This document shows positions 1-7,814 of a stretch of DNA of 64,000 bases, in pieces; the first letter of the stretch is position 1; each line of letters starts with the position of its first letter. This stretch comes from Mycolicibacterium peregrinum (GTDB lineage: Bacteria; Actinomycetota; Actinomycetes; Mycobacteriales; Mycobacteriaceae), in the NCBI RefSeq assembly GCF_002102345.1, contig NZ_LQPP01000016.1, positions 1 to 64,000 of the forward strand, given 5' to 3'. Under the pieces are notes generated by a model that saw only the letters and a program-made list of their open reading frames with translations, searched no databases and was not told the origin of the DNA. Position numbers and translations under genes: made by a program.

Positions 1-71
1 AGACAGCACCTGCGTCCTCGACACATCACCGAGACTGCCAAACCAATCACCAAATGGTTATGAGACACGCC
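1..71. other. Window-edge intergenic, weak stem
   Basis: This 71-base edge lies downstream of the minus-strand thioesterase. A short inverted repeat AACCA (41-45) / TGGTT (55-59) could form a weak stem after the stop codon, but it lacks a T-tract. No gene is visible here, and what lies to the left is outside the window. Confidence 0.3.
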
Positions 72-899
72 CTAGTCGCGGGGCGGTTTGGGAGGACGCG
101 GCCGCACCAGCACCGACTGCTGGATCGCGCCGACCGCGCCGCTCTGGTCGAACAGCGTCCCGACTGTGGCACCGATGCCGTCCGGCCCGTAGTTGGTGTC
201 GGCGCGGATGCCGATCCACTCACCATCCGGCACCCGGTGGATGTGCACCACCAGATCGGTGTTGAGGAACGTCCACTTCCGGATGTCGATCTTTGAGCCG
301 ATTCCGTTGGCGTCATCGGCCACCGCGAACAGCCGCTGCAATGGCGTCATCGACTCACCCTTGACCACGTCGACGGTCGGCTTGAGCCAGGACTCACCGG
401 GGCCCGGCGCCTGCGGCACCGTCAGCCAGCGCCAATCCACGCTGTGCACGTAGTTGGTTTCCCAGTTCTTGGCCATGTCGTGGCTGCGGGCCCGCTCCAG
501 CGGCGGCAACGGCTCGACGCCGGTGTGGGTGAGCGCGGTGGTGTCCAGCTGCAGCATCCGCCAACCGCTGGCCCGGGCCACCACCCGAGGTTCACCATCG
601 GGCCCGGGTGCCAGCATTTCGGCGCTGACCAGTTCGATCTGCTTGCCCGGTCGTTCCAGTTGCGCGCGTACCCACAGATCACCTTCGGAGGGCACCCCGC
701 CCATCAGATCGATCGACACCCGGCTCAACCGGGTGTCGGCGCGGTGCTCGCAGCCTTCCAGCGCCCGCACCAGCAACGCCGATACCGGCGCACCGTGCTG
801 GATGGCCGCCGACCAGGTGCCGCGCGCCATGTCGGTCGCGCGAAACTTGGCGCCGATCGGATCGTTCTCGTCGATCAGCTCGTAGTAAGAGTCAGACAT
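72..899 (-). CDS. Acyl-CoA thioesterase-like hotdog protein
   Basis: A 275-residue protein of the TesB-like/4HBT_3 double-hotdog thioesterase type. The N-terminal hotdog (about 15-120) carries the typical GxxxALLVRALE and RVSIDLMGGVP segments. The C-terminal half (about 150-270) ends with FDQSGAVGAIQQSVLVRPRP, as in mycobacterial thioesterase-family proteins. The family hydrolyses acyl-CoA thioesters, but the substrate cannot be read from sequence. It sits 12 bases behind the SMP-30 gene on the same strand, so the two are probably co-transcribed, away from the P450/BVMO operon. This suggests removal of CoA from an acyl product of that pathway; that link is inference. Confidence 0.75.
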   Translation of the reverse strand: MSDSYYELIDENDPIGAKFRATDMARGTWSAAIQHGAPVSALLVRALEGCEHRADTRLSRVSIDLMGGVPSEGDLWVRAQLERPGKQIELVSAEMLAPGPDGEPRVVARASGWRMLQLDTTALTHTGVEPLPPLERARSHDMAKNWETNYVHSVDWRWLTVPQAPGPGESWLKPTVDVVKGESMTPLQRLFAVADDANGIGSKIDIRKWTFLNTDLVVHIHRVPDGEWIGIRADTNYGPDGIGATVGTLFDQSGAVGAIQQSVLVRPRPPKPPRD

Positions 900-911
900 G
901 TCTACCTGTCG

Positions 912-1772
912 TCAGTGGTGGTGATGTGAGTCGTGATCGCCCGGACCGGGCGTTTCGACCATCAGCGCGTCGACCCGCGACAGTTTGGTGCCGATCAGTC
1001 GCTCCGGATAGGCGTCGGTGGTGGTGACCAGAAACAGAGTGCGTCCCTCGACACCGCCGAGGGCGCAGGCGATGGCGGTACGTCCGTCGGTTTCGATTCG
1101 ATGCGTGACGGCCGATCCGTCGGGCGCGATGCGGTGGAACTCATGGGCCAACGTCAATGCCGCCCACACCCCGCCCTCTGCGTCGATGGCGAGTCCGTCG
1201 GGAGGCCCGTCAAGACCGTCGGCGAACACACGCCGGTCGATGAGACTGCCGTCGGGGCGGATCGTGAACGCGCTCAGCCGTCGCGCGGTGGACTCCGCGA
1301 CGATCAGGGTGCTGCCGTCCGTGGTGATCACCATGCCGTTCGGAAAGTCGAGATGTTCGGCGACGACAGCCGTGGTGCCGTCGGGGTCGATGCGCACGAT
1401 CACCCCATCGGCACGGGCCTGCGATCCGACATAGGCCCGGCCGTGCTCGTCGACCACCATGTCACCGAGGGCGGCGGGGACCAGGTCGGTCAGATCGGCC
1501 AGAAGTTCGACTGCATCGCCGTCGTAGCGCAGCACCTGGCGGCGCTCGGTCGACACGATCAGCAGGGTGCCGTCGGGCCGAAAACCCAACCCGGACGGGG
1601 AATGTCCAGGGACCGGAAGCGTGGTCATGGAGCCTGCCAGGGTGACCGTGTGCACGGCCTCGCCCAACATGTCGGAAAACCAGAGCAGACCCTCGAACCA
1701 GCGCGGGCCTTCACCAAAACAGAAACCCTGTGCCAGTTCAGTTGTCCCGGTTTGGTCGGTTCCCGCCGTCAT
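912..1772 (-). CDS. SMP-30/gluconolactonase family hydrolase
   Basis: A 286-residue six-bladed beta-propeller of the SMP-30/LRE family. It starts with a GEGPRW segment (the metal-binding Glu of the family), has repeated G-x-x-x-R-x-D-x-D blade turns, and contains FPNGM and PDGLAID segments that usually supply metal-binding Asn and Asp. Relatives are metal-dependent lactonases. Next to a Baeyer-Villiger monooxygenase, a lactone-opening role is the simplest reading, but this is inference. The protein ends in a histidine-rich tail (HDSHHHH) beyond the propeller, which is unusual. The divergent promoter lies in 1773-1847. Confidence 0.82.
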   Translation of the reverse strand: MTAGTDQTGTTELAQGFCFGEGPRWFEGLLWFSDMLGEAVHTVTLAGSMTTLPVPGHSPSGLGFRPDGTLLIVSTERRQVLRYDGDAVELLADLTDLVPAALGDMVVDEHGRAYVGSQARADGVIVRIDPDGTTAVVAEHLDFPNGMVITTDGSTLIVAESTARRLSAFTIRPDGSLIDRRVFADGLDGPPDGLAIDAEGGVWAALTLAHEFHRIAPDGSAVTHRIETDGRTAIACALGGVEGRTLFLVTTTDAYPERLIGTKLSRVDALMVETPGPGDHDSHHHH

Positions 1773-1847
1773 GTTCCCGCGCCTTTACAAAACACGCCTC
1801 AAGTGTCACGCTCGCAGGGTGTCACTGTCAACCACCGGAGCATCGTG
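1773..1847. promoter_or_regulatory. Divergent promoter region of catabolic island
   Basis: These 75 bases separate the minus-strand SMP-30/thioesterase pair from the plus-strand P450/BVMO operon and must hold both promoters. A direct repeat GTGTCAC occurs at 1803-1809 and 1819-1825, 16 bases apart start to start, which suits a regulator touching the same helix face about 1.5 turns apart. GGAG at 1837-1840 is the ribosome-binding site for the 1848 gene. No regulator gene is encoded in the island, so the controlling protein is unknown. Confidence 0.5.
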
Positions 1848-2552
1848 ATGAAGAAGTTCTATGGCCACACGCTGCTGTATCTGCACGAGACCATCGACCT
1901 TGGGTCCGGTCGGACCGATCGGTTCACAGAAATCTTCGGTGAGGTCTATCAGCCGATGATGGAGGACCTCGGAGCCCGGCTGTTCTCGATCTGGGAAACC
2001 ACGCCGTACAACGGGCACTGGCCGCAGGTGACGATTATCTGGGAGATCGACGCATTCGCCGACTACGCCCGGATCGGCAAGGCGCAGGCGGTCGGCGGCA
2101 GCCATGAGAAGCCCGCACTGCAGTGGGCGTCCTACCTGTCCGAGATCGGGGCCCGTGGTGAGGGCCGAATCATGTACGCCGGCAAGTACAACCGGACACT
2201 GGCGCAGCTGCGCGAGACGAATTTCGGTGCCGGCCTGGTGATCCAGGAGATCATGGAGACCAAGCCGGGGCGCCAGGATGACTACATCCGGGAACTGGAG
2301 CGGCTGTATGTGCCGTGGTCGGAGAGCACGGGCAAGCGCTGGCTGGGCTCGTTCATCACGACTTTCCGGTTCAACGAGGTCATCCATTACTGGGCGCTCG
2401 ACGATGACTGGGACTGTTTCGAGAACCACTACCCGTCCTGGAAGGGGAACCCGCCCGCGGAGATCGTCACCTGGATGAGCGTGGCCCCCGCACTCCGCGA
2501 CGGCTGGGAGGATTCCATCCTTTCGGCGCTGCCGCCGTCGCCGCTCAAGTAG
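1848..2552 (+). CDS. Two-repeat dimeric alpha/beta-barrel protein, NIPSNAP-like
   Basis: A 234-residue soluble protein made of two similar halves. Each has a beta-strand, a helix after a charged turn (TDRFTEIFGEVYQPM, about 20-34, and QDDYIRELERLYVP) and W-rich strands (VTIIWEIDAF, EVIHYWALDD). This resembles NIPSNAP or dimeric alpha/beta-barrel repeats, but no catalytic motif is visible. It is the first gene of the plus-strand operon, with GGAG seven bases before ATG. The open frame extends far upstream as an antisense shadow of SMP-30, so the 1848 start (or GTG 1845) is chosen by RBS and gene order. The function is unknown; roles such as substrate handling or a cofactor-free oxygenase would be speculative. 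Confidence 0.7.
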   Translation: MKKFYGHTLLYLHETIDLGSGRTDRFTEIFGEVYQPMMEDLGARLFSIWETTPYNGHWPQVTIIWEIDAFADYARIGKAQAVGGSHEKPALQWASYLSEIGARGEGRIMYAGKYNRTLAQLRETNFGAGLVIQEIMETKPGRQDDYIRELERLYVPWSESTGKRWLGSFITTFRFNEVIHYWALDDDWDCFENHYPSWKGNPPAEIVTWMSVAPALRDGWEDSILSALPPSPLK

Positions 2553-2560
2553 AGGCGGCG

Positions 2561-3799
2561 ATGAACCCGATGAACCAGCCTGTGCTGCAGGAGTTCACCT
2601 ACGACCCGTTTGATCCGGAGGTGATGGCAAACCCACTGCCGTACTACCGGATCCTGCGCGACGAGTACCCGGCGTATTACATCGACAAATGGGACACCTA
2701 CGCGTTGTCCCGGTTCGACGACATCTGGAACCTGCTCGGGGTCAACGACGGAACCTTCGTCGCTTCCGAGGGCACCCTGCCGGCGGCAAACGTGCTGGCG
2801 CACCGCAACAACGGCCCGGTGCCGGATCCGGCGTTGCATCCCATGCCGTTCCACGCCAACTTCGATTCACCGCTCTACGAGAATGTGCGGCGCTGCACCT
2901 CGGCGCAGTTCCGGCCGCGGTCGGCGGCCAAGCTGGCCGATCGGATCCGAACGTTGGCCAACGAGCGACTGGACGAGCTGCTGCCGCGCGGCACCTTCGA
3001 CCTCACGCAGGATTATGGGGGCATTGTCGCGGCCGCGATGGTCTGCGAATTCGTCGGATTACCGGTCGATCTCGCGCCCGAGGTGTTGGCGACGGTCAAC
3101 GCAGGCAGCCTCGCGCAGCCTGGCGAAGGGGTCGAGGTCGGCAACGCGCGGCCTGGCTACCTGTCCTACCTCACCCCGATCATCGAACGCCGGCGTGCAG
3201 AAGGGCACGACGGCAGCGTGCCGATCGCCGACGCCCTGATCGAGTTCCGGTTGCCCGACGGCTCGGCTTTCGGCGACATGGAAGCCGCCGTGCAGATGCT
3301 CGGCGTGTTCATCGGCGGCACCGAGACCGTTCCCAAGATCACCGCGACCGGGCTGTGGCAACTGCTGCGTCACCCCGACCAACTGGCCGAGGTCCGATCC
3401 GATCTCGAGGGCAATGTGCCGATCGCCAGGGAAGAGATCATCCGTCACAGTGCACCCGCACAGTGGTTCGCCCGAACGGTCCGGCGGCCCTACACCATTC
3501 ACGGCACCACGATCAACCCCGGCCAGCGGGTCATCACCCTGCTGGCCTCGGCGGCCCGGGATGAACGCGAATACGAGAACCCCGATGACTTCGTGTGGAA
3601 CAGGCGCATCGAACGGCTGTTGTCGTTCGGTCATGGACAGCACTTCTGCCTCGGGGTCCACGTGGCTCGGCTGGAGATCACCATCATGATCCAGGAATTC
3701 CTCAAACGTGTGCCCGACTACCGCATCGACGAGTCCGCGGCATCGCGGCCGCCGTCGAGTTTCCAGTGGGGCTGGAACAACATTCCTGTGGAGGTATGA
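2561..3799 (+). CDS. Cytochrome P450
   Basis: A 412-residue soluble bacterial P450 with all landmarks. The I-helix oxygen-binding stretch reads VFIGGTETV, the K-helix ExxR is EEIIRHSAP, and the haem loop is FGHGQHFCLG with Cys363 as the proximal ligand. Such enzymes insert one oxygen atom into C-H bonds using electrons from a ferredoxin and its reductase. Neither partner is encoded in the island, so redox proteins must come from elsewhere. The start is 8 bases after the previous stop with AGGCGGCG as leader. The ATGA at its 3' end leads into the dehydrogenase. Likely role: hydroxylation that begins attack on an unactivated substrate. Confidence 0.95.
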   Translation: MNPMNQPVLQEFTYDPFDPEVMANPLPYYRILRDEYPAYYIDKWDTYALSRFDDIWNLLGVNDGTFVASEGTLPAANVLAHRNNGPVPDPALHPMPFHANFDSPLYENVRRCTSAQFRPRSAAKLADRIRTLANERLDELLPRGTFDLTQDYGGIVAAAMVCEFVGLPVDLAPEVLATVNAGSLAQPGEGVEVGNARPGYLSYLTPIIERRRAEGHDGSVPIADALIEFRLPDGSAFGDMEAAVQMLGVFIGGTETVPKITATGLWQLLRHPDQLAEVRSDLEGNVPIAREEIIRHSAPAQWFARTVRRPYTIHGTTINPGQRVITLLASAARDEREYENPDDFVWNRRIERLLSFGHGQHFCLGVHVARLEITIMIQEFLKRVPDYRIDESAASRPPSSFQWGWNNIPVEV

Positions 3800-3800
3800 C

Positions 3801-4769
3801 GTGTGGTCCTACCGACTCGTCGCCCCGTACACGTTTGAAAGGCAAGAGGTTTCAGAGCCCTCGCCGGAATCACTCACCGACGGTCAGGTGTTGCTCGACT
3901 TCCTGGCCGCCGGGATCTGCGGCAGCGACCTGCCGGGGTTCCGCGGTACCCAGGGCAAGTTGCCGGGCGATACCGGGTGCTGCGCCGCCGAAATGACCGG
4001 CTTCCCGATCCACGAGATCGTCGGTGAGGTACTGGCCAGCCGTCATCCGGACCACCGGCCGGGGGAGCGGGTGGTCGGCTGGGCCTCGGGTTTCGACGGT
4101 CTGATGGGACGCGTCGTCGCCGACGGAGCCGGGCTGGTGGCCTACGACCCGGCGCTGACCCCGGAGCATGCCGTCGGACTGCAACCGTTGGCATGTGTCC
4201 TCTACGCCGTCGAGCAGCTACCGGAACTGGAGGGCCGCCACGTCGCCGTCATCGGGCAGGGCTCTATCGGCTTGCTGTTCTCCTATGTGGCCAAGGCTTT
4301 CGGCGCGGCGCAGGTCACCGGTGTGGATCCGGTGGACCGCTCCTCGGTGAGCGGCCAGTTCGGTGTCGACACCCCGATCCGGGCCACCAGCGACCGCTGG
4401 GTTCGGCACCTGGAACCCACCGGTAGGCCCGCTGTCGTGATCGAGGCGGTCGGACATCAGGTCGCCACGCTCAACCATGCCTTGGAGGCTGCCGCGTTCG
4501 GGGGCACGGTGTTCTACTTCGGGGTGCCCGACGACGACAGCTATCCGATCAGCATGCGCACAATGTTGCGGAACAACCTGACCCTGAAATCCGGTGTGAC
4601 ACTGGACCGTCAGCGCGTGCTGCGCTGGGCCGACGAATTCGCCAGGGAGCATCCCGATCTGTTACCCAGCTACGTGACCCACACATTCGGCTCGGACGAT
4701 GTGCAGGCGGCATTCGAACTGGCCTGTCGTCCGGTGCCCGGGCGCGTCAAGATCGCGATCACCCGATGA
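3801..4769 (+). CDS. Zinc-type medium-chain dehydrogenase (MDR)
   Basis: A 322-residue alcohol dehydrogenase-like protein. GICGSD supplies the catalytic-zinc Cys, GFPIHEIVGEV replaces the usual GHE segment, and GQGSIGLLFS (about 152) is the nucleotide-binding glycine motif in the Rossmann half. The structural-zinc four-Cys loop is absent and the protein is shorter than classical ADHs (about 340-350). GTG 3801 is preferred because GGAGG at 3790-3794 lies six bases before it. Its stop overlaps the aldolase start by four bases (ATGA). Probable role: oxidation of the alcohol made by the P450, or of a downstream hydroxy-acid, to a ketone. Confidence 0.85.
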   Translation: MWSYRLVAPYTFERQEVSEPSPESLTDGQVLLDFLAAGICGSDLPGFRGTQGKLPGDTGCCAAEMTGFPIHEIVGEVLASRHPDHRPGERVVGWASGFDGLMGRVVADGAGLVAYDPALTPEHAVGLQPLACVLYAVEQLPELEGRHVAVIGQGSIGLLFSYVAKAFGAAQVTGVDPVDRSSVSGQFGVDTPIRATSDRWVRHLEPTGRPAVVIEAVGHQVATLNHALEAAAFGGTVFYFGVPDDDSYPISMRTMLRNNLTLKSGVTLDRQRVLRWADEFAREHPDLLPSYVTHTFGSDDVQAAFELACRPVPGRVKIAITR

Positions 4770-5551
4770 ACCCCAGTCGACTGCAGGACGCGTTGGCCTC
4801 CAACGCCCAGGTCTGGGGCGGCTGGGTGGTCGGGCCGACGATCCTTGGTCCCGAGGAGTTCGCCGCGGCCGGCTACCACTACGTCGGATTCGACGTTCAG
4901 CACGGCTATCTCGACGATGCGGACGTGGCGCTGCTGTTGCGCCGGCTCGAACATGTCCCGATCGCCACCGCCGTTCGCCTGCCCTCGGCCGATCCCGCAC
5001 CGATCGGCCGGGTGCTCGACGCCGGCGCTGATGCCGTGATCATCGCGATGGTGGAATCGGCCGAGCAGGCCGCCGCGGCGGTGGCGGCTACGCGATATGC
5101 ACCGGCCGGGATACGCAGCTTCGGGCCGCTGCGGGCCGGTCTGGGACACGACACCGCTGCATTGGAAGCGCGGGTGAGTGTCTTCGCGATGATCGAGACC
5201 GCACGGGGGCTGGCCGCTGCCGACGAGATCTGCGCGGTGCCCGGGCTCACCGGGATCTACGTCGGCCCGGCCGATCTGGCCATCTCGATGGGATACCAGC
5301 TCTCCGATGCCTTGACCCACCCAGAGGTGCGGGCGGCGATGGTCGCGGTCCGGACAGCCGCCCATGCGGCCGGGCTGGTCTCCGGGATCCATGCCGGGGC
5401 AGGAAAACTGGGAAAGACCATGGCGGACTTGGGGTTCCAGATGATCACGCTGGCCTCGGAATCGCAGGCGCTGCGCCGCGGCGCCGCCGAGCATCTCAAC
5501 GAAGCCGTAGGGCAGGCCGTGCCGGCCACCGAACGAGGAGGCTACAACTGA
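4766..5551 (+). CDS. HpcH/HpaI-type class II aldolase
   Basis: A 261-residue TIM-barrel protein of the HpcH/HpaI (2,4-dihydroxyhept-2-ene-1,7-dioate aldolase/citrate lyase beta) superfamily. Diagnostic segments are FDVQHGYLD near residue 45, MVESAEQA, FAMIETARGL with the metal-binding Glu, and GIYVGPADLAISMG with the metal-binding Asp. The family catalyses divalent-metal-dependent retro-aldol cleavage, often releasing pyruvate or a related oxo-acid. It overlaps the MDR gene by four bases and its TGA overlaps the proposed SDR start. In the island it is a candidate for the final carbon-carbon cleavage. Confidence 0.88.
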   Translation: MNPSRLQDALASNAQVWGGWVVGPTILGPEEFAAAGYHYVGFDVQHGYLDDADVALLLRRLEHVPIATAVRLPSADPAPIGRVLDAGADAVIIAMVESAEQAAAAVAATRYAPAGIRSFGPLRAGLGHDTAALEARVSVFAMIETARGLAAADEICAVPGLTGIYVGPADLAISMGYQLSDALTHPEVRAAMVAVRTAAHAAGLVSGIHAGAGKLGKTMADLGFQMITLASESQALRRGAAEHLNEAVGQAVPATERGGYN

Positions 5552-6294
5552 ACGCAGGACCAGAGCCCAGCAGCGCCCGGGTGGCCTTGGTGACCGGGGC
5601 TGCGCGCGGACAAGGTGCCGCGATCGTGCGCCGGCTGGTGGCCGACGGCTACCGGGTGACCGCCGGGGATCATCTGATCGACGAACTCACGCCCACTACA
5701 ACCGAGTTCGGCGACCACGTGTTGGCGGTCGAACTGGACGTGACATCGCCAGAGCATTGGCGGGCCGCAGTGGCAGCCACCTTGGCCCGATTCGGGGCGC
5801 TCAACGCACTGGTGAACAACGCCGGTGTGCTGCACAGTGCCTCGATCGCCGAGGAAACCCCGAGCGGTTTCGAGGGTTTGTGGCGGGTGAACTGTCTGGG
5901 GCCCTTCCTGGGACTGCAGGCCGCGCTCGAGCCGCTGCGGCGGGCCGACAACGCCGCGGTGGTGAACACCTGCAGCACTGGCGCGATACGCCCGTTTCCA
6001 CACCACGCGGCGTACGGTTCGTCGAAGTGGGCGCTGCGCGGGCTCACTCAGGTGGCAGCTGCCGAACTCGGCCGCGATGGGATCCGGGTCAACGCGATCT
6101 TTCCCGGACCCGTCGAGACGCCGATGCTCGACGAGTCCACCAAGGCCCGGCTCACAGAGCGGGCGACGTTGGGGCGGCTGGGCAAGCCGAGCGAGATGGC
6201 CGACGCCGTGGCGTTCCTGTTGTCGGACGAGGCGGCGTTCATCACCGGCTCGGAGCTCGTCATCGACGGCGGCCAATGTCTGAAGATCGGATGA
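5548..6294 (+). CDS. SDR family oxidoreductase, probable CTG start
   Basis: A classical short-chain dehydrogenase. It has TGAARGQG for NAD(P) binding, VNNAGVLH, an active-site Ser and Y-x-x-x-K in YGSSKWAL, and FPGPVETPM. The first ATG/GTG in frame is GTG 5581, which would start the protein only four residues before the glycine motif. CTG 5548 adds 11 residues, overlaps the aldolase TGA (CTGA) and follows GAGGAGG by six bases, so it is the better initiation site; the protein would then be 248 rather than 237 residues. It overlaps the BVMO gene by ATGA. Likely an alcohol or ketone redox step of the same pathway. Confidence 0.85.
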   Translation: MNAGPEPSSARVALVTGAARGQGAAIVRRLVADGYRVTAGDHLIDELTPTTTEFGDHVLAVELDVTSPEHWRAAVAATLARFGALNALVNNAGVLHSASIAEETPSGFEGLWRVNCLGPFLGLQAALEPLRRADNAAVVNTCSTGAIRPFPHHAAYGSSKWALRGLTQVAAAELGRDGIRVNAIFPGPVETPMLDESTKARLTERATLGRLGKPSEMADAVAFLLSDEAAFITGSELVIDGGQCLKIG

Positions 6295-7811
6295 CGCCGG
6301 TGCCCAGCTCGAAACTCTCGGTGGGGATCATCGGGGCCGGCCCGGGTGGGCTGGCGCTCGGAATCTTCCTGAAAAAGGCCGGTTTCCACGATTTCACGAT
6401 CTTCGACCGCGAAGACGGGGTCGGCGGGACCTGGCGGATCAACACGTATCCGGGTCTGGCGTGCGACGTGAAGTCGCACCTGTACTCGTATTCGTTCGAT
6501 CTCAATGCCGACTGGAGCCGGCTGTGGGCGGGGCAACCGGAGATCCTCGAGTACTTCGAGCGTTGCGCCGAGCGCTACCGGTTGGGCCCGCATCTGCAAC
6601 TGAACACCGAGGTCACCTCGGCGCGGTGGAACGCCGACACCAACAGTTGGTTGTTGACCACGGCCTCGGGCGGGCAGCACCGGTTCGACATCGTGGTGTC
6701 GGCGATCGGCCTGTTCACCCAGCCGCTGCAGCCGGATCTGGTCGCCGAGGAGCCGTTCACCGGCACCGTCATGCACACCGCCGAGTGGGACCACGGCGTC
6801 GCCCTCGATGGTGCCCGGGTGGCCGTGCTCGGTACCGGATCGACTGCCTCCCAAGTGGTTCCGGAGTTGGCCAAGGTGGCTGAGAAGGTGTACTCGGTTC
6901 AGCGTTCGGCGACCTGGGTGCTGCCCAAGCCTGACCGCCCGTACACCGACCGGGAACGCTGGCTGTTCGCCCATGTGCCGTTCGCGAAGAAGATCTACCG
7001 GACCCGGCTGTGGCTGCGCAGTGAATCCAACATCGCGGTCATCGAGAACGGCAGCGACAAGACCCAGGAGTTCAAGGCGGTTGCGCTCAACCTCCTCGAA
7101 TCGACCGTCGCCGACGAGGAATTGCGGGCCCGGCTCACCCCGGACCACCCGCTGGGGTGCAAGAGGCTGGTGTTCTCCCCGGATTTCATCGAGGCTCTGA
7201 CCAGGCCGAACGTCGAGGTGGTGTCCAGTCCAGCTCGTGCCCTGAGGTCCCGGTCCCTGGTCACCGAGGACGGCCGGGAACTCGACGTCGATGTGGTGGT
7301 GTGCGCCACCGGTTATGCGGCGGCCGATTACCTGGGCGAGATCGAGGTGACCGGTGAAGGCGGGGCGTCGCTGCACGACACCTGGAATGACGGGGCATTC
7401 GCCTACCTGGGAATGGCCGTGCCGGGCTTCCCGAACTTCTTCATGCTGTACGGGCCGAACACCAATGTCGGCTCCAACAGCGTCATCTTCATCCTCGAGG
7501 CGCAGGCCCGTTACGTGGTGCGGGCACTCAAACACCTTCGGCGCAAACGTAAGTCCTATGTGGCGGTGCGTCCCGGCGCGATGGCCGCGTTTCTCGCCGA
7601 CATCGACCGGTGGATGCAGGGCACCGTGTGGCTGACCCGGTGCAGCAGTTACTTCCGGGCGCCGAGCGGCCGGGTGGTCACCCAGTGGCCGCGCAGCGCC
7701 CGAGCTTTTTGGTCGATGACCCGCCGGTTCCGGTCCGCGGACTACACTTTCGAACCGCCCATCAACTATCCGGCCCGGGTCACCGCGGCCGCCGATCGGA
7801 CGGACGGCTGA
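6291..7811 (+). CDS. Baeyer-Villiger-type flavin monooxygenase
   Basis: A 506-residue two-dinucleotide-domain flavoprotein. GAGPGG near the N-terminus binds FAD, GVGGTW follows, the Baeyer-Villiger fingerprint FTGTVMHTAEWD lies at 156-167, and GTGSTASQ binds NADPH. This fits class B monooxygenases, which insert oxygen next to a carbonyl to make an ester or lactone. ATG 6291 overlaps the SDR stop (ATGA); ATG 6276, five codons upstream, is the alternative. The longer open frame in front is a shadow of the SDR. The conserved fingerprint, rather than overall FMO similarity, is what supports the Baeyer-Villiger assignment. The substrate is unknown. Confidence 0.9.
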   Translation: MTPVPSSKLSVGIIGAGPGGLALGIFLKKAGFHDFTIFDREDGVGGTWRINTYPGLACDVKSHLYSYSFDLNADWSRLWAGQPEILEYFERCAERYRLGPHLQLNTEVTSARWNADTNSWLLTTASGGQHRFDIVVSAIGLFTQPLQPDLVAEEPFTGTVMHTAEWDHGVALDGARVAVLGTGSTASQVVPELAKVAEKVYSVQRSATWVLPKPDRPYTDRERWLFAHVPFAKKIYRTRLWLRSESNIAVIENGSDKTQEFKAVALNLLESTVADEELRARLTPDHPLGCKRLVFSPDFIEALTRPNVEVVSSPARALRSRSLVTEDGRELDVDVVVCATGYAAADYLGEIEVTGEGGASLHDTWNDGAFAYLGMAVPGFPNFFMLYGPNTNVGSNSVIFILEAQARYVVRALKHLRRKRKSYVAVRPGAMAAFLADIDRWMQGTVWLTRCSSYFRAPSGRVVTQWPRSARAFWSMTRRFRSADYTFEPPINYPARVTAAADRTDG

Positions 7812-7814
7812 GCC

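Noticed and set aside
933..1847. Long plus-strand open frame joined to the 1848 gene
   Set aside because: It is the antisense of the SMP-30 gene with no ribosome-binding site and low-complexity composition; the real gene begins at 1848.
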